Origin: Pseudactinotalea terrae
Lineage (GTDB): Bacteria > Actinomycetota > Actinomycetes > Actinomycetales > Beutenbergiaceae
Length of the DNA stretch: 64,000 bases
NCBI RefSeq assembly: GCF_009733845.1
Contig: NZ_WNXZ01000005.1
Location: forward strand, 1 to 64,000
Direction: 5' to 3'
Below are positions 35,200-43,917 of the stretch, piece by piece. A model generated the notes under the pieces. The model did not search any database. It was not told where the DNA came from and saw nothing but the letters and a program-made list of their open reading frames with translations. A program made the position numbers and the translations under genes. The number at the start of each line of letters is the position of its first letter. Position 1 is the stretch's first letter.

Positions 35200-36594
35200 G
35201 TGAGTGCCAAGACAGCTGTTAAGCCTGCTCGCGCGGGCTACACATGCGCCGAGTGCGGCTGGAACGCGCCCAAGTGGGTGGGGCGATGCGGCGAGTGCCA
35301 GGCCTGGGGAACGCTCGTGGAGGCGGGCGGGCCCGAGGCGACCGGGCCCCGTACCGCGGTGTCCCGCCCCGGCACGGCCGCGCAGGCGATCGCCGATGTG
35401 GATGCGCACGCTGCCGCCTATCGCCCCACGGGCGTGGGCGAGTTCGACCGGGTGCTCGGGGGCGGCATCGTGCCCGGCGCCGTGGTCCTGCTCGCGGGAG
35501 AGCCGGGTGTCGGCAAGTCGACCCTCCTGCTCGACGTGGCGGCGCGGGCCGCCGAGGGCGGCGGCAAGGTCCTGTACGTCACCGGTGAGGAGAGCGCGGC
35601 GCAGGTCAGGCTGCGCGCCGAGCGGATCGGAGCGCTCCGCCCCACTTTGCTCCTCGCCGCCGAGACCGATCTCGGCCGCGTGCTGGGTCACGTGGAGGCG
35701 CAGCAGCCGGACCTGCTGGTCGTCGACTCGGTGCAGACGATCGCGTCGGCGCAGGTCGATGGTTCCGCCGGCGGTGTCTCGCAGGTGCGCGAGGTCGCCG
35801 CCGCGTTGATCTCGGTCGCCAAGCGCACAGCGCTGCCCGTCGTGCTCGTGGGACACGTCACGAAGGATGGTGCGATCGCTGGGCCGCGTGTGCTCGAGCA
35901 CCTGGTCGACGTCGTGTGCCAGTTCGAGGGCGACAAGCACGCTCAGCTCCGGCTGGTGCGAGCGGTCAAGAACCGCTTCGGCTCGGTCGACGAGGTCGGC
36001 TGCTTCTCGCTCGACGAGGCCGGCATCCACGGGCTCCCGGACCCCTCCGGCCTGTTCCTGTCCGGCGGCCGCGACCCCGTCGCCGGCAGCTGCGTGACCG
36101 TGACCCTCGATGGCCGTCGCCCCATGCCGATCGAGGTGCAGGCGCTGCTCGCGAAGACCAGCGCCCCGCAACCGCGCCGCGCCACCCACGGGCTCGACTC
36201 CTCCCGCGTCGCCATGGCCCTCGCCGTTCTCTCCGCGCGGCTCGGGCTCGATGCCAGCGGCCACGACACCTATGTGTCCACCGTGGGCGGCTCGCGCGCA
36301 CAGGAACCGGCGGTCGATCTGGCCGTCGCGCTCGCCGTCGTGAGCTCGAAGCAGGACGCCCCGCTCTACGACGGCCTCGTCGCGATCGGCGAGATCGGTC
36401 TCGCGGGTGAGCTGCGTCCCGTGGTGGGCACGGGCCGCCGGCTCGCCGAGGCGCGGCGGCTCGGCTTCACCCGCGCCATCATCCCCTCCCGGTCCGACCT
36501 GCTGGGTGGCCCCCCGGCCGGGATGTCGCTGGTCGAAGCACCCGACCTGCGCTCCGCCGTCGAGGCGGCCCTGACGGCTCGCGCGGACGACTGA
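35200..36594 (+). CDS. radA: DNA repair protein RadA
   Basis: 464 residues: N-terminal C4 zinc finger (CAECGWNAPKWVGRCGECQ), RecA-like ATPase with Walker A GEPGVGKSTL near residue 105, the RadA-specific KNRFG motif near 262, and a C-terminal Lon-protease-like domain. It drives branch migration in recombination. GTG six bases after TAGGTT. radA precedes disA with one gene between, an arrangement conserved in Gram-positives where RadA restrains DisA. Confidence 0.97.
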   Translation: MSAKTAVKPARAGYTCAECGWNAPKWVGRCGECQAWGTLVEAGGPEATGPRTAVSRPGTAAQAIADVDAHAAAYRPTGVGEFDRVLGGGIVPGAVVLLAGEPGVGKSTLLLDVAARAAEGGGKVLYVTGEESAAQVRLRAERIGALRPTLLLAAETDLGRVLGHVEAQQPDLLVVDSVQTIASAQVDGSAGGVSQVREVAAALISVAKRTALPVVLVGHVTKDGAIAGPRVLEHLVDVVCQFEGDKHAQLRLVRAVKNRFGSVDEVGCFSLDEAGIHGLPDPSGLFLSGGRDPVAGSCVTVTLDGRRPMPIEVQALLAKTSAPQPRRATHGLDSSRVAMALAVLSARLGLDASGHDTYVSTVGGSRAQEPAVDLAVALAVVSSKQDAPLYDGLVAIGEIGLAGELRPVVGTGRRLAEARRLGFTRAIIPSRSDLLGGPPAGMSLVEAPDLRSAVEAALTARADD

Positions 36595-36628
36595 CCCCCC
36601 ACCGGCGGGCATGGGAGGCTGCTCGGGC

Positions 36629-37261
36629 ATGAGCTATGACCACTACGTGATCCCGGCTGCCGCCTGCTCCGACCCGGCAACCGCGGCCGCTCACGTGCAC
36701 AGCCAGCTCGGGCGGTCACCGCAGCCCGAGGCGGCGGCCATCGCCGCCGCCATCACCGGCCACAACCTGCCGCTGGACGATCAGCGCGCTTTCCTGTCAA
36801 TCCACCCGCTGGCGGCCGAGGGCGACATGGTCGTGGTCGCGGCCCCGTACCCGCGCGTGCAGGATGCTCGCGACGTGCTCGTCGCGGAGGCGCTTCGGGC
36901 CGGCTACGGGGTCTTCGATCCGCAGAACGACGTCATGATCGATCCCCGGTCCGTGAGGGAGGGCATGATCGAGTCCTCGGCCGACGGCATCTACCGGGTG
37001 ATCGCACCCACCGCCGTCACCGCGCTCGTGCACCGCCTGCGGGACGAGGACTACCTGGTCGTCGCGATCGCCGAGCAGCGGTACATCCAGACCCAGCGGC
37101 GCGGTGACGCCTACGCGCTCGAGTACCGCGACGGCTCACCTGACCGACACCTCGGCACCGAGGTGCGCAGCGCCGCCGAGGTGGCACGGGCGATGCGGCT
37201 GTGGATCGCCGGCGACGCCACGCAGCTCGCACGGCTGCGCTGGACGAAGGTCGATCTGTGA
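36629..37261 (+). CDS. Hypothetical protein between radA and disA
   Basis: 210 residues, soluble, no signal or membrane segment, no recognised domain. N-terminal SYDHYVIPAAACSD and a central region DMVVVAAPYPRVQDARDVLVAEAL suggest an alpha/beta fold. The ATG at 36629 follows a GGGAGGCT, 34 bases after the radA stop. Position within the radA-disA interval suggests cotranscription, but no link to c-di-AMP can be shown. Confidence 0.7.
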   Translation: MSYDHYVIPAAACSDPATAAAHVHSQLGRSPQPEAAAIAAAITGHNLPLDDQRAFLSIHPLAAEGDMVVVAAPYPRVQDARDVLVAEALRAGYGVFDPQNDVMIDPRSVREGMIESSADGIYRVIAPTAVTALVHRLRDEDYLVVAIAEQRYIQTQRRGDAYALEYRDGSPDRHLGTEVRSAAEVARAMRLWIAGDATQLARLRWTKVDL

Positions 37262-37353
37262 GGCGATCTCATCCTTGAGTGGGACGGATCTGAGCAGCGG
37301 CCCGCCTAGACTTCCCAGCAGTCCAGGTCGAGAGCGCGTTGGGAGTACCGAGC

Positions 37354-38421
37354 TTGTCCACACCTTCGCTGCGCGAGATCCTCGGCTGGGTCGCCCCGGG
37401 CACCGAGCTCCGCGACGGGCTCGAGCGGATCCTGCGCGGGCGCACGGGTGCGTTGATCGTGCTCGGTTACGACGACGTCGTCGAGAGCATCTGCACGGGC
37501 GGGTTCGAGCTGGACGTCGAGTTCTCCTCCACCCGGCTGCGCGAGCTCGCGAAGATGGACGGTGCGATCGTCCTCGACGGCAAGGCCACCCGCATCTTGC
37601 GCGCTGCCGTCCAGCTCCTCCCGGACGCGGCGATCGAGACCAGCGAGTCCGGAACCCGGCACCGCACCGCGGAACGCGCCGCGAAGCAGACCGGCCTGCC
37701 GGTGATCTCCGTGAGCCAGTCGATGCGCATCGTGGCGCTGTACGTCGGCTCCCAGCGGTACGTGCTCGAGGACTCCGACGCGATCCTGTCTCGCGCCAAC
37801 CAGGCACTCGCCACGCTCGAGCGCTACAAGGAGCGCCTCGACGAGGTGGCCGGAACGCTCTCGGCGCTGGAGATCGAGGACCTCGTCACGGTCCGTGACG
37901 TCGCCTCGGTGGTGCAGCGCCTGGAGATGGTGCGCCGGATCTCGGGCGAGATCGCGGACTACGTGATCGAGCTCGGCAGCAACGGCCGGCTGCTCGAGCT
38001 GCAGTTCGACGAGATGAGCGGCGGTATCGGCTCCGGGCTCGAGACCGTCATCCGCGACTACCTCGACGACCGCTCGGCGCGCACGCTGACCGATGTCCTC
38101 AGCGATCTCGCCGGGCTCGACTCCTCCCAGCTGCTCGACCTGTCGCTGATCGCACGTGTGCTCGGCCTCGGCGGCCGGCAGGGTGAGGCGCTCGACTCCG
38201 CCATCGCGGCCCGCGGTTACCGGATGCTCACGCGGATCCCCCGCCTCCCGGCATCCGTGGTGACCGCGCTGGTCACTCACTTCGGCTCGCTGCAGCGCAT
38301 GCTCTCAGCCACGATCGAGGATCTCGAGGTGGTTGACGGCGTCGGCGCCCAGCGTGCGCGATCCGTTCGCGAGGGGTTGTCCCGTCAGGCCGAGTCCAGC
38401 CTGCTCGAGCGCTTCTCCTGA
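37354..38421 (+). CDS. disA: DNA integrity scanning diadenylate cyclase
   Basis: 355 residues. The N-terminal DAC domain has the catalytic DGAIVLDG near residue 72 and GTRHRTAERAA near 106, then a helical linker and a C-terminal HhH DNA-binding domain (VDGVGAQRARSVREGL). It makes c-di-AMP from two ATP and pauses on branched DNA. The TTG at 37354 is preferred since GGGAG sits eight bases upstream; an in-frame TTG five codons earlier overlaps that GGGAG. A -10-like TAGACT lies near 37307. c-di-AMP often controls potassium uptake, and a Trk system lies nearby. Confidence 0.96.
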   Translation: MSTPSLREILGWVAPGTELRDGLERILRGRTGALIVLGYDDVVESICTGGFELDVEFSSTRLRELAKMDGAIVLDGKATRILRAAVQLLPDAAIETSESGTRHRTAERAAKQTGLPVISVSQSMRIVALYVGSQRYVLEDSDAILSRANQALATLERYKERLDEVAGTLSALEIEDLVTVRDVASVVQRLEMVRRISGEIADYVIELGSNGRLLELQFDEMSGGIGSGLETVIRDYLDDRSARTLTDVLSDLAGLDSSQLLDLSLIARVLGLGGRQGEALDSAIAARGYRMLTRIPRLPASVVTALVTHFGSLQRMLSATIEDLEVVDGVGAQRARSVREGLSRQAESSLLERFS

Positions 38422-38464
38422 GCGCTCTCGACGGCGGAGCGCACCGCCCGGGTCCGCTCACCGA

Positions 38465-39223
38465 CTACGTGACCGTGAACACCTGCTCGACGGTCGCCAC
38501 CTGCTCGGGGCTGTCCCCCGCGGTCACCAGCACCACGACCGCACGGTAGGTCCCTGCGGCGGCGACCGGCTGACCGCCCGGGCAGCCCGGCGCGCTGCGG
38601 GTGCCGGTCCAGCGGAACGCGACTGTGTCGGCAGCGCCGATGTCGAGCAGCACCCGCCGGTCCCCGAGCGTCGAGCAGTGCTGCGAGGTCCACACGAGAT
38701 CCTCGCCCGAGTAGATCGTCAGCTCGATCTGGGCACCGCCGATGTCCAGCAGGCACGGCACCTGCCCGGCGTTGGTGACCGTGACCGGCATCGCGGTGGT
38801 CGCGCCCGCCACCGCCGTGGTGCCCATCCCGATCGCGAGGTCGACGGCGGCGGGACGGCAGTCGACCGGGTTGGCCAGCTCTTCCTCCGTGGGCGGGCCG
38901 GTCGGCTCGTCATCGACATCCACCGGCGTGATCGGGGCGGTGCTGACCGTCCGTGGGATGACGTCGTCGGCAGCGTCGATCGCTCGCATCACGGCCTGGG
39001 CACCCAGCGCGACACCCGCGACGAGCACGAGCAGGATCGTCAGCGCAAGGATCCGCCGGCGGCGGAAGACCGCGGGGTCAGGCGTGTGCGATCGCCCCAC
39101 GGGCCGGGCCGGGGTGGCGGATCGCGCACCGGTCGGGCCCCGGGTGCCGCGTGCCGCTGGGCGCGGCCTGGCACGGTTCGGGGAGGAGCCACCCCGCTTG
39201 GGTGGGGTCGCGGTACTCCTCAT
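38465..39223 (-). CDS. Membrane-anchored hypothetical protein
   Basis: 252 residues: Arg/Pro-rich cytoplasmic N-terminus (~55 residues), a membrane helix (ILALTILLVLVAGVALGAQAV) and an extracytoplasmic beta-rich domain with four Cys (VDCRP, VPCLLDIGG, SQHCSTLG, APGCPGG) that may form disulfides. No family recognised. ATG seven bases after TACGGT. Convergent with disA and divergent from mutY. Confidence 0.75.
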   Translation of the reverse strand: MRSTATPPKRGGSSPNRARPRPAARGTRGPTGARSATPARPVGRSHTPDPAVFRRRRILALTILLVLVAGVALGAQAVMRAIDAADDVIPRTVSTAPITPVDVDDEPTGPPTEEELANPVDCRPAAVDLAIGMGTTAVAGATTAMPVTVTNAGQVPCLLDIGGAQIELTIYSGEDLVWTSQHCSTLGDRRVLLDIGAADTVAFRWTGTRSAPGCPGGQPVAAAGTYRAVVVLVTAGDSPEQVATVEQVFTVT

Positions 39224-39293
39224 GCCGGTGACCGTAACCCCTGCGAGGCCCGCAGCTCGGCAGACATACCGCCGAGCAGGCGAGACTGTGCGG

Positions 39294-40190
39294 GTGAAGG
39301 CGATCACCCAGCCCCCGGAGCAGCTGTGGCCGGCCGTGCTCGACTGGTACCGCCGGCACCAGCGGGACCTGCCGTGGCGCGCGGCCGGGGTCTCGGCCTG
39401 GGCCGTGCTGGTCTCGGAGGTGATGCTGCAGCAGACTCCCGTGGTGCGGGTCGAGCCGCGCTGGCGCGAGTGGATGCAGCGGTGGCCGCAGCCTGCCGAC
39501 CTGGCGGCCGCCACCCCCGCCGAGGTGCTGCGTGCGTGGGACCGGCTGGGCTACCCGCGCCGGGCGCTGAGGCTGCGCGAGGCGGCAGCCGCGATCCGTG
39601 ACCGGCACGACGGCGTGGTCCCGGTGGCGACCTCCGATCTCCTCGTGCTGCCCGGGATCGGCAGCTACACGGCCGCCGCGGTGCGCTCGTTCGCCTACGG
39701 CGAGCGCGACGTCGTGCTCGACACCAACGTGCGCCGGGTGCTGGGCCGGGTGCTCGACGGCGCCGCGTTGCCGGCTCCGTCGCTGACGCGCGCCGAGGAG
39801 CGCCGGGCCGAGGGTGTGCTGCCGCCGGAGCCTGCGGCGAGCGCGCGGTGGAACGTCGGGCTGATGGAGCTGGGAGCGCTGGTGTGCACCGCACGCTCGC
39901 CGCGCTGCGACGTGTGCCCGCTGGCCGATGTCTGTGCCTGGAGGGCCGCCGGGTACCCCGGTGACGTGCACGCGCACCGCCGCCGCACCCAGGCCTGGGA
40001 GGGAACCGAGCGACAGGCCAGGGGCCGGATCATGGCGGCCTTGCGGGCCGCCGTCGGAGCGCTCACGGTGGAAGATCTGCCCGACTGGGGCGATCGCACC
40101 CAGCGCGACCGCGTGCTGGCCGGTCTGGTCAGCGACGGGTTGGTCGCCGTCACGGGCTCGCCGGCTCGCTATCGGCTGCCGGAGCAGTGA
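39294..40190 (+). CDS. mutY: A/G-specific adenine glycosylase
   Basis: 298 residues. HhH-GPD fold with the catalytic Glu in VSEVMLQQTPV (~42), the hairpin and Asp in LPGIGSYTAAAVRSFA...VLDTNVRRV (~120-145), and the iron-sulfur loop CTARSPRCDVCPLADVC (C-x6-C-x2-C-x5-C). Removes A opposite 8-oxoG. A GTG two codons upstream is an equal start candidate. The C-terminal 8-oxoG-recognition domain is short, as is usual in actinobacteria. The 3' end overlaps the convergent MFS gene by 41 bases. Confidence 0.95.
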   Translation: MKAITQPPEQLWPAVLDWYRRHQRDLPWRAAGVSAWAVLVSEVMLQQTPVVRVEPRWREWMQRWPQPADLAAATPAEVLRAWDRLGYPRRALRLREAAAAIRDRHDGVVPVATSDLLVLPGIGSYTAAAVRSFAYGERDVVLDTNVRRVLGRVLDGAALPAPSLTRAEERRAEGVLPPEPAASARWNVGLMELGALVCTARSPRCDVCPLADVCAWRAAGYPGDVHAHRRRTQAWEGTERQARGRIMAALRAAVGALTVEDLPDWGDRTQRDRVLAGLVSDGLVAVTGSPARYRLPEQ

Positions 40191-41400
40191 CCGTGGGGGC
40201 CGGGATCGGCGGGACCACGAACGCCGACACCGCCGCGCCTGCGACCCCGAGCACGGTGATCGCGATCAGCAGCCGGTAGTCGATGACGGCGAGCACCGCC
40301 GCGCCCACGAGCGTGAGCAGCGCCTGTGGCAGGTTGATCGCCAGGTTCGAGGCGGCCGAGGTGCGGCCCTGCATGCGCGGCGCTGTCAGCCGCTGCCGGA
40401 TCGTCACGAAGGCGACCACGCTCCAGGTCACGCCGAACCCGACCGCGGCCATCCCGGCGCCGGCCACCAGCACGCTCGTGGTGAGGAACGCGGCCCCGCC
40501 GGCCGCGAGAATGGTCAGGCCGACCGCGAGGGTGCGCGGCTCACCGAGCCGGGCGATGACGCTCGCAGCGGTGACCCCCGCGAGCACGGCACCGATGCCC
40601 TGGACGCTGACCATCACCCCCAGCGAGGCGGCCGGCAACCCGAGCCCCTGCTCGATCACCGGGAACGCGGCGATGTTGAGCAGGCCGGTGGCCCCGAACG
40701 CCACACCGATGGCGATCGTGGTGGGGGCGAGCACCGGCGTGCGCGCGATGTGGCCGAACCCGGCGAGTGCCGAGCGCAGGAAGCTCTCGCCGTCGCGCGG
40801 CTCGGGCTGCGACTCCTCCTGTCGCACGAAGACCAGCAGGAGCGCGGTGGCGGCGAAGCAGGTCGCGGTGAGCGCGACGACGGCGAGCGGACCCGCGGTC
40901 ACGTAGAGCGCCGTGCCGAGCAACGGTGAGACAAGTCGGAGCGCCTGGTCGATCGTCGAGAGCAGGCCGTTGCCGGAGGCGAGCTCGTCGTCGGCGAGCA
41001 TGTCCCGCAGCAGCGCCCCTTGCGCGGCCCCCGTCAGCGTGCCCAGCGCGCCGTACCCGAAGATCACGATGTACAGGAGCCAGAACCGGTCCGCGGTCAG
41101 CGGCAGCAGCAGGCAGACCAGCCCGGCGCCGACGAGGTTCGCGATGATCAGCAGCCGCCGCCGCGACACCCGATCGACGATGTGGCCCATCACGGGTGCG
41201 AGCAGCGTGGACAGGCCGAGGACCGCGAACACGATGCCGGCTGCCGCATCCGACCCGGTGAGGTCCTTCGCCCAGACGGCGGCCATCAGGTAGAGGGCGC
41301 TGTCGCCGAGGTTGGTGGTCACCCAGGCCGCCGTGAGGCGGCGGAACGGCTGGTGCTTCCATGCCGCGGGGCGACGGCGGAGCGCGGTCGCGATGCTCAT
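40150..41400 (-). CDS. MFS transporter
   Basis: 416 residues with about 12 membrane helices and the MFS loop motif HIVDRVSRRRLLI between helices 2 and 3 (~75-88). Probably a drug or metabolite exporter (DHA3/enterobactin-exporter-like type), but the substrate is not evident. It starts inside the end of the ArsR-type regulator gene (ATGA overlap), so its expression should follow that of the regulator. Confidence 0.88.
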   Translation of the reverse strand: MSIATALRRRPAAWKHQPFRRLTAAWVTTNLGDSALYLMAAVWAKDLTGSDAAAGIVFAVLGLSTLLAPVMGHIVDRVSRRRLLIIANLVGAGLVCLLLPLTADRFWLLYIVIFGYGALGTLTGAAQGALLRDMLADDELASGNGLLSTIDQALRLVSPLLGTALYVTAGPLAVVALTATCFAATALLLVFVRQEESQPEPRDGESFLRSALAGFGHIARTPVLAPTTIAIGVAFGATGLLNIAAFPVIEQGLGLPAASLGVMVSVQGIGAVLAGVTAASVIARLGEPRTLAVGLTILAAGGAAFLTTSVLVAGAGMAAVGFGVTWSVVAFVTIRQRLTAPRMQGRTSAASNLAINLPQALLTLVGAAVLAVIDYRLLIAITVLGVAGAAVSAFVVPPIPAPTVTAPAADSEPASP

Positions 41401-42005
41401 CGTTCGCCGCCTTCCAGGGGCTCGGGGTTCGCGGTCGCGAACACGTGGGAGCGGCGGGCACCGGCGGGTCGCTTGGCGGGGTCGGCCTCACGACCGCCGA
41501 ACCACTCGGCCGCGACCGTCTGCAGGTGCTCACTCAGCCGGGCCAGCTCCTCGGGCGTGGCCCAGAAGGTGCTGGAGGTGACGGTGCTGGCCTGCACCCA
41601 TTCCTCGGACTCCTCGGGGAGCGTGGCGAGGTAGGCGCGGACGCGCTCGGCCTGGCGCAGCACCTGCATGCCGGCGAGCTCGGCGACGGCATGGCGGGAG
41701 CCGGGCATCTCCGCGCTGGGGCGGACATCCATGCCGCCGCGCACGGTGGAGCGCCACGGACGCTCGCGACCCCGACGCGGCGCGGGCTCGATGAACCCGT
41801 ACTTCGCGAGCGTATGCAGGTGGAAGGAGCAGGAGGCGACCGACTCCCCGACGGCCTCCGCGCACTGGGTGGCGGTCGCGTCCTCGACGTTGCCCAGGTG
41901 GTCGAGCAGCGCCAGCCGGAGCGGGTGCGCCAGTGCCCGGATGCGCTCGGGGTTGCTGATCGAGGAACCGCTGATCGAGCTCTGCGCCGTCGTGTCGTCG
42001 TCCAT
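41397..42005 (-). CDS. ArsR-like winged-helix regulator of the MFS gene
   Basis: 202 residues: N-terminal HTH (ALAHPLRLALLDHLGNVEDATATQCAEAVG and SCSFHLHTLAKYGFIEPA) followed by a helical domain with MQVLRQAERVRAYLATL. No Cys metal site is seen, so it probably senses something other than arsenic. The ATG lies seven bases after TACGCT. The promoter (TTGATA, 17 bases, TACGCT) has its -35 inside a perfect palindrome at 42034-42055, implying autoregulation together with the transporter. Confidence 0.9.
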   Translation of the reverse strand: MDDDTTAQSSISGSSISNPERIRALAHPLRLALLDHLGNVEDATATQCAEAVGESVASCSFHLHTLAKYGFIEPAPRRGRERPWRSTVRGGMDVRPSAEMPGSRHAVAELAGMQVLRQAERVRAYLATLPEESEEWVQASTVTSSTFWATPEELARLSEHLQTVAAEWFGGREADPAKRPAGARRSHVFATANPEPLEGGER

Positions 42006-42033
42006 GTGAAGGAGCGTAAACCTTCAAGACTTC

Positions 42034-42055
42034 TTTATCAAGTTATCTTGATAAA
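42034..42055. promoter_or_regulatory. Perfect operator palindrome over the -35 of the ArsR/MFS promoter
   Basis: TTTATCAAG TTAT CTTGATAAA: nine-base perfect arms, strikingly AT-rich in this genome. On the minus strand, TTGATA (42041-42036) is the -35 and TACGCT (42018-42013) the -10, spaced by 17 bases. A repressor bound here would block RNA polymerase. Confidence 0.85.
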
Positions 42056-42100
42056 TAGTTGTTGATGGTGTTTCTCGTGGCGCGCCGAACAGCGGCACGG

Positions 42101-42285
42101 GCGGAAGGGCCGGAAGTGCCGGAAGTGCCACCACTGGACCTGGCTGGTGGCTGAGCGTCCACCGAACCTTCTCCAGTGGCCGCTGAGTGACCAGTGGTAC
42201 CCGCGGTGTGGACGCTGAGCCACCACCCATCCCCCGGGCAGGAAGGCCGGGAAGGGCCGGAAGGGCCGGAAGGGCCGGAAGGGCG
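42101..42285. repeat. Nine-base tandem repeats flanking an inverted repeat
   Basis: Left: ggaagggcc ggaagtgcc ggaagtgcc (about 42103-42129). Right: five tandem units of aagggccgg type (about 42242-42284). Between them, arms 42146-42162 and 42208-42224 (ggtggctgagcgtccac and its near-perfect reverse complement, one mismatch) form a long hairpin with further ccactgg/ccagtgg pairs. The 295-bp gap between the ArsR gene and the gene at 42301 is filled by this; no gene is seen in it. Confidence 0.8.
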
Positions 42286-42300
42286 ACTATCGTCGACGCC

Positions 42301-42798
42301 GTGGAGACCGCGCCCGCCGACGTGCTGATCGCTCGCTCCGTGCGCGCCCACACCCGAGCGCTGGTGACGCTCGCGGTCGCGGTGATCGTGCTCGCCGGTA
42401 TCGGCGCCGCCGCGCTCTCGCTCGCCGGCGACGACCTCCGCACCCCGCCGATCGTCGCGGGGCTGTCGATGCTGGCGGTCGGCCAGCTGTGCGCGCTGGT
42501 CGCGGCCGCGATCGCGGGGGGCGGTCTCGCGCGGGTGCTGCGTCAGGTCGGCGAGCCCGGCAGCGAGGACTCAGCCGCCGCCGCCCGCACCGACGTGCCC
42601 CACGCGGCGATCCGATCCACCGCCGCCCGGTTCGCAATCCTCATGCGCGTGATCGTGGGTGCGTGCGTGCTCGTGATCACGGTGTGGGTGCTCGCCGACA
42701 CGGCCGGCATCGTCGGCGCTGTCGTCGGGGCGGTCGTGGTGCTGCAGCTCGTGGTCGCGCTCGCGCTGCTGCGCGTCCACCTGCTCCGCTCTCTCTGA
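42301..42798 (+). CDS. Four-helix membrane hypothetical protein
   Basis: 165 residues with four predicted membrane helices in two pairs (about 22-43, 50-72, 110-130, 136-158), separated by a polar loop (GEPGSEDSAAAARTD). No family recognised. GTG at 42301 seven bases after TATCGT, immediately downstream of the tandem nine-base repeats. A longer frame upstream crosses those repeats and is rejected. Confidence 0.7.
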   Translation: METAPADVLIARSVRAHTRALVTLAVAVIVLAGIGAAALSLAGDDLRTPPIVAGLSMLAVGQLCALVAAAIAGGGLARVLRQVGEPGSEDSAAAARTDVPHAAIRSTAARFAILMRVIVGACVLVITVWVLADTAGIVGAVVGAVVVLQLVVALALLRVHLLRSL

Positions 42799-42818
42799 GC
42801 ACGGTCAGATCTGGACCA

Positions 42819-42883
42819 AAGTCCACGCTCGATGCGATGGCAACCGGTTGCTTCGCCGTCATAACCTCATCGACCGTGGACTT
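42819..42883. repeat. Inverted repeat between convergent genes
   Basis: Arms aagtccacgctcgatg (42819-42834) and catcgaccgtggactt (42868-42883) match over 16 bases with one mismatch. The loop contains the perfect palindrome gcaaccggttgc. It sits between the 42301 gene and the glycerol regulator, where a bidirectional terminator would be expected. Confidence 0.7.
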
Positions 42884-42924
42884 CGTGCCACACCCCCGGG
42901 AGTCGCGGCCGCCCTCGCGCCGCG

Positions 42925-43887
42925 TCAGGGCCGGGCGTTGGCGCGCTCAAGGAGCTTGCCGGCGGTCTCCTCGTCGAGGATCAGGTCCGTGGCCACGCGG
43001 GCGCGGAGCGCACCGAGGAGCGCGGGCACCTTCCGGTCGCCGACCACCACGCACATGCGGCGTGCGAAGCGCCGTAGCTCGCGAGGGCTGGGGCCGGTCG
43101 CGCGGCTGTTGATCTCGACGTCGCTGTAGCTGCCGTCCTCTCGGTGGAACACCGTGCAGACGTCACCGACCACGCCGTCGCTCGTGATCACGGCCAGCTC
43201 CCGGTCGGTCAGATAGCCCGCGGAGTACACGTGGGAGGGGACCTCCGCCGTCAGGGCGCCGACGCCGAACAGCGCGATGTCGACCCGGCGCTGCATCTCG
43301 AGGACCCGCTGCACGCTGCGCTCGCGCCACATCAACGTCTTCGTCTCGGCGTGGTCGAAGAAGGCCGGCACCGGGAAGTGCTGGGAGGTGGCGTCGAAGT
43401 TCTCCGCGATCGCCCCGATGAGGTCGCTCGCGTACGTGATCCCGCTGGCGTAGGTGTTCGCTGCGCCGTTGAGCTGGACCACCGTCGAGCCCGTGGTGGG
43501 CACCTTGCGCAGGTGACCGGCGATCGCCGACACCGTGGTGCCCCACGCGACCCCGAGCACCATGTTCGAGGTGAACCACTGCCCCAGCAGGTTCGCCGCC
43601 ACCGCCGCCACCTGGTCCAGTCGCTGCAGCTCGGTGGACCGCGGCCGCACCGGCACCACGTGCGCTCGGATCCCGAACGTCGCCGCCAGCTGGTGCCCCA
43701 GGTACTGGCCGCTCCTGCTTGAGGGCTGCTCGACGGCGATCCGCACCATCCCCACGTCCCGCGCGTGGGCGATGAGTCGGGAGACCGTGGAACGGGAGAC
43801 CTGCAGCGTCCGGGCGATGACATCCATGGTCTGGTTCTGCAGGTAGTACATCGTCGCGGCGCGGAACGCCGCCTCGTCCTGCATCAT
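42925..43887 (-). CDS. SorC/DeoR-type sugar-binding regulator of the glycerol genes
   Basis: 320 residues: N-terminal HTH (MDVIARTLQVSRSTVSRLIAHARDVG, ~20-45) and a C-terminal SorC sugar-phosphate-binding domain (GVAWGTTVSAIAGHL, VVQLNGAANTY, VDIALFGVGAL). It is divergent from glpD, so glycerol-3-phosphate is a likely effector, but that is inference. ATG at 43887 with GGGAG eight bases upstream; a second ATG follows directly. Two palindromes in the shared promoter region are probable binding sites. Confidence 0.9.
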   Translation of the reverse strand: MMQDEAAFRAATMYYLQNQTMDVIARTLQVSRSTVSRLIAHARDVGMVRIAVEQPSSRSGQYLGHQLAATFGIRAHVVPVRPRSTELQRLDQVAAVAANLLGQWFTSNMVLGVAWGTTVSAIAGHLRKVPTTGSTVVQLNGAANTYASGITYASDLIGAIAENFDATSQHFPVPAFFDHAETKTLMWRERSVQRVLEMQRRVDIALFGVGALTAEVPSHVYSAGYLTDRELAVITSDGVVGDVCTVFHREDGSYSDVEINSRATGPSPRELRRFARRMCVVVGDRKVPALLGALRARVATDLILDEETAGKLLERANARP

Positions 43888-43917
43888 TCACGGACTCCCA
43901 TCTCTCCCGCTCCGCCG

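Noticed and set aside
42024-42443. Minus-strand frame with Ala-Leu-Pro and Pro-Ser-Gly repeats resembling a repeat protein
   Set aside because: The repeats arise from the nine-base DNA tandem repeats in a non-coding gap and the frame runs antisense into the 42301 gene.
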